From: Tuctoria greenei
Lineage: Eukaryota; Streptophyta; Magnoliopsida; Poales; Poaceae
DNA length: 64,000 nt
Assembly (NCBI GenBank): GCA_036927565.1
Contig: JAYESD010000003.1
Span: forward strand, 37,141,325 to 37,205,324
Direction of reading: 5' to 3'
Numbering within the stretch: position 1 is the first letter of the stretch; each line of letters begins with the position of its first letter. Below, one piece after another: positions 58,238 to 64,000 of the stretch. The notes beneath the pieces are model-generated. The model made no database searches and was not told the origin of the DNA. It was given only the letters and a program-made list of their open reading frames with translations. The position numbers and the translations under genes are program-made.

Positions 58238-58703
58238 TGTCACGCCCCATCTTACATAAAGCAAAACAGAACAAAACCTACATGTATGCCAGGATCAGTT
58301 TAATCATACATGCACGACAAAATATGGTAAACAGTTCTATATTGAATTAAACAACAATACTTACCTTAAAACAATTACGAACAATAACGGAAGAGGAGGA
58401 ATCAAGCAGGACAAGCCACAAACAATCGACTGGTAGCAACATGACCTTCTAGACTCCATCTTCGCTTGATCAACTTTTACCTGAGCAGCATGACATGTAC
58501 AAAGAAAAGAGGAAACAAGCAAGTGTGAGTACCTAATGTACCCCACAAGTGTGGGAAATTATGACATGCATGGCTGGACAAAAGGAAAGCTTGACACGGG
58601 TTAAGCCTCTATGTAACATCCTATTCCTTAAGTTTTACCTTAGCATCCTATTTACTAGGTGAATGATCCATCTATCCAATAAATGTATAAACCGTCGGGT
58701 TAC
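58238..58703. mobile_element. LTR-like fragment starting TGTCACGCCCC
   Basis: The abrupt change from Gypsy coding sequence to TGTCACGCCCCATC, a common start of grass Gypsy LTRs, suggests another insertion, itself cut at 58703 by the Copia LTR. No second end or duplication was found. Confidence 0.45.
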
Positions 58704-59871
58704 TGAATGTGGCCTAGAGGGGGGGGGGGTTGAATAGGCCTTTTTGAAATTTTGTCGGAACCTGCAATACTTAACAACCAGATCAAATCCCGAGATATCG
58801 GACTAGTTCGGTAAAGTGCAGACTAGTCCGGTGCGTGCGGACTAGATTGCTCAAGTTCGACCAATGATTTCAATTCAAGCACAGTATGCAGCGGAAAATA
58901 GTATGTTACTTGCAAGTATTGATTCAATGAAGTTAAGAGTAGTGCAAATTAGCTTTGATATGAATATTCTAACATAAGATGGAAAAAATCGATCAAACCC
59001 TAGAATATGATATGAGAAACTTTAAGAGCAAGTTTGACACACGATTTTATCCCGTGGTTCAGTTCCCACAGAGGCAACCTACACCCACGTTGAGGAGCCC
59101 ACAAAAGGACCGCGTCTTCACTGACCCTAACCTCGTCGAATCGCCACGAAGGCCAATTCTTCTTCCACTATCACAAAGGGGCAAATCACCAAGTTCAAGG
59201 GGCCTTCTCACAAGTTGAGGGCTCCCCAAGATTACAATTCAAACACCACCAAGAACAAACTCGTAAGATCAATACTGAAACAACAGGAGTGTGTTAGAGA
59301 TCAAACCCAAGAGCTCAAACATGTGGAATCTTGTCTGTCCTATGATCCAAAGTGAATCCTCAAGGGATTGATCTTTCTTGCGTTGGATTTCGTGGAGAGA
59401 TGTGTTTTCTAGGCTCTTGGAGGGTGTGACGGCGCAGGGGGTCGAGAGTGATGATAGTTGGGTCGTGCACATCTATTTATATTAGCGTTTTCAAAAGTTA
59501 CCGTTAAGGTTTCGAGGGTCCGGACTAGTCCGTGGTGGAGTCTGGGCTAGTCCGATGTGCGACGTGCAGGAAACCCTAAGTGTCCAGAAATATCGGACTT
59601 GTCTGACTAGGGCGGACTTGTCCAATTTTAGTTAGAAAGGTTTTCGGACTTGTCCGTGCTGTTATCGTACTTGTCTGGTGTGGTGATGCCCTTAGTGAAT
59701 ATAGGACAAGTCCACACTTGGAGGACTTGTCCAATTTTAGTCAGAGGCATTATCGGACTAGTCCAAACTTTGTCGGACTAGTCCGGTGCGGACAAGTCCG
59801 CATTGGCAAGACTTGTCCGAACCTGTCATAAATCAACCAAAACCCACAAGGGATGCCTAGATGCACTTTCA
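58704..59871 (-). repeat. 3' LTR of the second env-like Sirevirus element (1.17 kb)
   Basis: Starts TGAATGTGGCCTAGAGGG and ends CCTAGATGCACTTTCA, the same termini as the large Sirevirus element. Exact CGGACTAGTCCG at 59521-59532 and 59774-59785. A run of 11 G lies at 58719-58729, and a 12-C tract (59873-59884), the purine tract on the element's strand, follows. Confidence 0.88.
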
Positions 59872-60464
59872 ACCCCCCCCCCCCTTTTTGGTGATTGATG
59901 ACAACCAATTGAGATTTCATAAAATATGATAAAAAATGAGATTTTCATAAAGTGTGCATATATGAGCTTGAAAATTATTTATCAATGACAACATAAGATA
60001 TATGTGCACTCTTTATGGTGGGATGCAAAACTAAATGAGTGAGAGCAGTAATCATGATGACAGTGAAATAATTGACATCAATATATCAATCAACAAGCAT
60101 ATATGTCAATTATAAAGAAAAATCACAGATTTCATGAATATGAGCATAAATCATTCATAGCATTTCACCACAGGATTAAAAGTACCAAAAGAGCACAATA
60201 TTAAGTCTTAAAACCCAAAAGACATAAAAAGATACATAAGAGAGGCTCTCATCTTGCAACCTACAGCTAAGACCTAATGATGACCCCCCCTCAATCTCTC
60301 CTCCTCTGGCATCAAGACACCAAAAAGAAGGAGAGGAGGGATCTAAGATCTCCAGTCCTCGCTGTCGGTCCTCTCATCATCTTCGTCTTCATTCTCGGGC
60401 TGAGGAGGAGAAGGAGCAGATCCACTCGAGCCCCCAATGCCAAAATAAGCAAGCTCGGAGGGAT

Positions 60465-61912
60465 TCAAGGGCCGAGCTCAGTGAAATCTGAGGCTGAGTC
60501 ATCAGAAATGACTGGAGATCCAATGGGCTCAATCTCCAGCTTCTGGCAAATGTGCTTCACATTCTCCTTTACGTACCGCATATCGGCCTTTCTCACCTTG
60601 TTCAGCTTGTGAGTGTTCACTTTGGCCTTCTTGCAAGATGCAAAAATAGATGATAAATACTTTAGGATTCCACTAGGGGACCCTTTTTGGAGAGGGGACC
60701 TAGTGGTGGGGTCAGCCCTTGCATCTCCTCTAGCTCTCCTCGGAGCTTCTTCACTTGATGCAGGAGAAGGTGCAACTTGAACTATTGCTTGAGGAGGCTT
60801 TTGTGGCCTTAATGGAGTATGCTCCACATCCTTCACAAATTCTATTCCAGTGACTTTCTCAATCATAAACATCAGGTAAGGGGCATAGCCACATGATCTG
60901 TTCGGAGTACAGGATATGTTGACCATGTCATTCCAAATATAGTCAAAGATGTCGAACTTCCTGTTCTTGCTTATCACCTTTATCAAGGTCCTCAGGTAAC
61001 CTTGGACACTTCCAGCATCCCCATCCTTTGGTGCTATTGTCTTCCTTAGCACCCTATTGAGCACCATGAAGAAAGGCTTCATGTTCTTGGTTGAGGGGGG
61101 GGGGGATTGAACTTCAAACTAGTATCATAGAGGAAGTCCATTTTATCCTTGCTCAAGACACCGATGTTGTGGATGGTCAACTCGTTGTTTCCGGTGTCTT
61201 CAAGGTGAAGGAGTCTTGCAAACTCATCATAGGTGATTGTGTACTTGGATCCGTGAGTAATCCAAGTCACTCTCTCTTCATCATCACTCGCGAAGAAACA
61301 AGTGGCATAAAACTGAGCAATAACTTCATCATTCCAGTGATATCTGAAGGCAAATAGATCCTTCAGACCATGCCTGGCTGCAGCCTCAACCACCTGATCA
61401 AATGCTCCACAGCTCTTCCTCTCAAAATGGTCCCAGTCGATCCATTGGCTACGGACCACCGGAGTCTTCATGGTCAGGTACACTGAGCTGTAGAAATCTG
61501 CATGAAAGTTGCTCCAAAACCTGGGATCAACAACTTTCTTGGAACGGCTGTAGCAGTCAATGAATCTGAGTTTGGAAGAAGTGTAGCTTCCCTTGCTGTT
61601 GAACCTCTCCTTGGAGGGATCTCTGTTTCCCTGCCTCGGGGCATGCAGCTTGAGTGGGCTAATCGGGCCCGTGGCAATCCCTTTGCCCTTGCCCTTCACT
61701 TGGCGAGCAGTTGCCGAGCTGGAGCTGACTGCGTCCTTAGCCTTGGACATAGGATTCTTAGCAAGGACCTTGCATCGAGCCTGAGGTGGCAAAGGCGCTG
61801 GCTCGGACGGGCGCTTTTGGCGCTTCTTGCCTTGGCCCGTCGAGGACCAAAGCAAGGCTTCTTGGTCCATCTCAGTCTCGAAGTCAGAGATTTCATTGTT
61901 GGTGCTCGACAT
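60465..61912 (-). pseudogene. env-like ORF3 of the second Sirevirus element, one frameshift at a G-run
   Basis: Two frames, 61912-61079 (277 residues) and 61082-60465 (205 residues), encode one protein. Core blocks DLFAFRYHWNDEVIAQFYAT, TWITHGSKYTITYDEFARLL and NISCTPNRSCGYAPYLMFMI line up with the ORF at 25198-26662. The N-terminus is basic and the middle Pro-rich, but the very acidic C-terminal tail of the other copy is not seen. The frames meet at an 11-base G-run on the plus strand (61095-61105), so the break is probably a homopolymer length change and may be recent or an assembly error. Function is unknown; it is a protein of the 'putative plant transposon protein' kind. Confidence 0.82.
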
Positions 61913-62860
61913 TGTCCTGAGAATAGGTTACACAAGGTATGAATGAGAATGGATGGCAAGGAATTGCATTGAGGAATGAGTAATTAGGGTCGAGTTCAGA
62001 AAAAATCGGACTAGTCCGGTGTACAGGTACGGACTAGTCCGGGTGACGGGACTTGTTCGTACAAGGACCGGACTAGTCCACTGTTCATCACCCTAAACCC
62101 AAACTAGATGGCCAATGGTGTTTTTCAATGCAATAATGACATAGCATCAATGTAATACATCAAGGAAGCATGTATTTGGTGAAAGGAACTAAGCTATTTG
62201 ATCAACATTGAAGGAAATAGCGATCTCTAGGGTTTGGGAGGAAAATTTATCGAAGTTGCTCGATTCTTGGAGATGAAGGGGTTGAAGATGCGGACAAGTC
62301 CGTGGTCTTCAATCCCTAAGCAAAGGAGGTCTTTTTCCACCCAAACTTGGAGAGTTTTGATGGAGGAATCGCCAAATCGCCATGGGGAGATCGAGCGAGG
62401 AGAGAGAAAGCTTGAGGCAAGTGTGAGGGTGAAGAAGATTAGGGTTTGGCGGCGGCTAGGGTTATGGAGTCAAAAAATCGGACTTGTCCGAAAATAATCG
62501 GACTAGTCCGAACTTTTCCTGAGCCTATATCGGACTAGTCCATGGTCGGCCGGACTAGTCCGTACTAACAGTCACTCTGCGGGCTAGTCTGCATGGGCGG
62601 ACTAGTCCGGGTAACCATGGACTAGTCCGTGGTCACCAGAAAAGAAGTGCTTAGCCCATTCGTATATATTCGAAGGTACTTATTAAGAAAATAGGGTGGC
62701 AAAGAAAATCAAATAATCTTGATAAATATGATCAGTAAGCACACAACAGTCAATCAATGATCATAATTCATCAAGATCAAGTAGTTGAAATAGTTATTGG
62801 AGAAAATTGCGAAAGATGATTTTTGCAACTCAAACAATATATTTTGAAGAGTTCATACAG
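61913..62860. other. Spacer rich in CGGACTAGTCCG palindromes
   Basis: No gene. Exact 12-bp palindromes at 62007-62018, 62030-62041, 62499-62510, 62551-62562 and 62598-62609; CGGACTTGTCCG at 62479-62490. The motif is therefore not confined to the LTR. It also lies in the matching spacer of the large element. Confidence 0.8.
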
Positions 62861-63340
62861 GTATGCAAGTTTTCAAGCCACATTCTGAGCATCAAGGATG
62901 TTGAGTTCATTTCGGAGCTCGCAAAAATGTTTTTCTTCTAGTGGCTTGGAAAATATATCAGCTAGTTGTTTTTTGGTGTTGACATGAGAAATGGCTATGT
63001 CTCCTTTCATTGAATGGTCTCTCAAAAAGTGATGCCGGATGTCTATGTGTTTGGTTCTAGAGTGTTCAACAGGATTATGAGCAATTTTAATGGCACTCTC
63101 TTATCACAAAGGAGTGGAATACGATTCATATTGTAACCGTAATCCCTTAGAGTTTGTCGCATCCAAAGGAGTTGTGCACAACAACTCCCAGCTGCAACAT
63201 ACTCTGCTTTGGCCGTGCATAAGGCAATGGAATTTTGTTTCTTGGAGGACCAAGAAACTAGGGATCTACCTAGGAACTGGCAGATGCGGAGGTACTTTTT
63301 CTATCTACTTTCCATCTAACATAATCTGCATGGGAGTATC
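62861..63340 (-). pseudogene. Copia RNase H C-terminal fragment of the second env-like element
   Basis: The minus strand matches 27659-28140 of the large element, including the region encoding the HSRTKHIDIRHHFLR-type block (near 63050) and the final FTKPL-type block (near 62950). A missing base or so near 63100 shifts the frame. It stops at 63340, where the oppositely oriented LTR begins. Confidence 0.8.
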
Positions 63341-64000
63341 TGAAAGTGCATCTAGGATCCCCGTAGATTTTGGATGATTGATGATGCCAATTAAGTGACT
63401 AATGATCTCCGCGATCTTAAGCACAGGTGTAGACTCAAGTGGAAGCACAATCCCTCAAAAAGGAAAAGGATGAAAACGGCGATGTCAACTCGAAAAGGAG
63501 AAACTAGGGTTTCTAGCGTGTCGAGTTTAGACTAGCCAAATTTTTGTGAGGGTGTGTGTGTAAAGTGCATTGAGATCAAGTTGGGAGCTCAAAGCAGTTT
63601 AGAGATCAAACCCATTGAGAGAAGAGAGTTGGAAGCAGTCTGGCAGGAGTGGCCAGACTAGTCCGTGCAGGTGGCCGGACTAGTCGGCTCCTGGCCGTCC
63701 AAGTCCCTTTTCAGCTGGACCAGAAGGGTCTGACTGAGTTCCGACTAGTCCGTATTGGGACGGACTAGTCCAGGTAGTCGTGGAGTGGTTTTTGGGGACT
63801 AAGTCCCAAAACCACGGACTTGTCCGTTTTAGTCCGGACCAAGAGATCCTGAATGAGATCAGACTAGTCCGCCCTGGGGGCCGGACTAGTCCGGGTTTGG
63901 AGAGTTGGTGCTTCAGCGACTAAGTCTGGGTAGGCCGGACTAGTCCGCCCTTGGGGCCGGACTAGTCTGTGGTCTCCAGACTAGTCTGTTTTCACACAGA
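63341..64000 (+). repeat. Start of an oppositely oriented LTR of the same Sirevirus family
   Basis: TGAAAGTGCATCTAGG at 63341 is the outer LTR terminus seen inverted at 52382 and 59871, so this LTR belongs to a plus-strand element. It runs off the window. Exact palindromes at 63882-63893 and 63936-63947, with about a dozen variants between 63650 and 64000. Confidence 0.85.

Larger units (their letters stand above)
58704..63340 (-). mobile_element. Second env-like Sirevirus Copia element, 3' portion only
   Basis: On the minus strand: RNase H end (63340-62861), spacer, env-like ORF (61912-60465), purine tract and 3' LTR (59871-58704). It is colinear with 15869-28140 of the large element but clearly diverged. 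The 5' part is separated by an oppositely oriented LTR at 63341 that interrupts RNase H. Confidence 0.85.

Overview
The window is nuclear DNA from a grass, most likely a panicoid or related grass. The evidence is an intact, intronless alpha-type prolamin (zein/kafirin-like) seed-storage gene at 55134-55739, GC-rich coding sequence in the one ordinary gene, and a dense nest of plant LTR retrotransposons. Nothing in it is bacterial or organellar.

Layout. Positions 1-5.8 kb hold a degenerate L1-type LINE on the minus strand, with ORF1 split by a 398-bp Tourist-like MITE. At 7.26-8.48 kb is a two-exon minus-strand gene for a small EAR-motif, zinc-ribbon protein resembling GL2-INTERACTING REPRESSOR (GIR) proteins; a 172-bp MITE sits in its intron. 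From 8.5 to 13.3 kb I see no gene. Two non-autonomous hAT elements follow (13279-14416 and 14713-15597), each with a near-perfect 8-bp target duplication.

From about 14.4 to 54.2 kb lies one nested retrotransposon complex. The outermost layer is a 5'-truncated Copia element on the minus strand (54.2-52.4 kb, resuming at 15868-15598). Its RNase H region was opened by a Sirevirus-type Copia element (15869-52382, minus). That element was hit three times: a Gypsy chromovirus in its 3' LTR (16545-23736, TSD CAAGT), a second Sirevirus-type Copia on the plus strand (31968-41235, TSD GATTG/TATTG), and a large non-coding LTR element (41365-49578, TSD TTGCT). All are defective. The large Sirevirus-type Copia also carries a downstream 'env-like' ORF, the family's cargo gene of unknown function.

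Positions 55.9-58.2 kb hold the 3' end of another Gypsy element. Positions 58.7-63.3 kb hold the 3' part of a second, diverged env-like Sirevirus element. From 63341 to the window end is an LTR of the same family in opposite orientation.

The most striking unexplained signal is a 12-bp perfect palindrome, CGGACTAGTCCG, with many near variants (GGACTTGTCC, GGACAAGTCC). It recurs in LTRs and spacers of the Copia Sirevirus elements and also in the LTRs of the unrelated Gypsy element. A second is an array of six ~79-bp units in the non-coding LTR element whose paired arms differ between units in a compensatory way. The two host genes are about 47 kb apart and I see no functional link between them.
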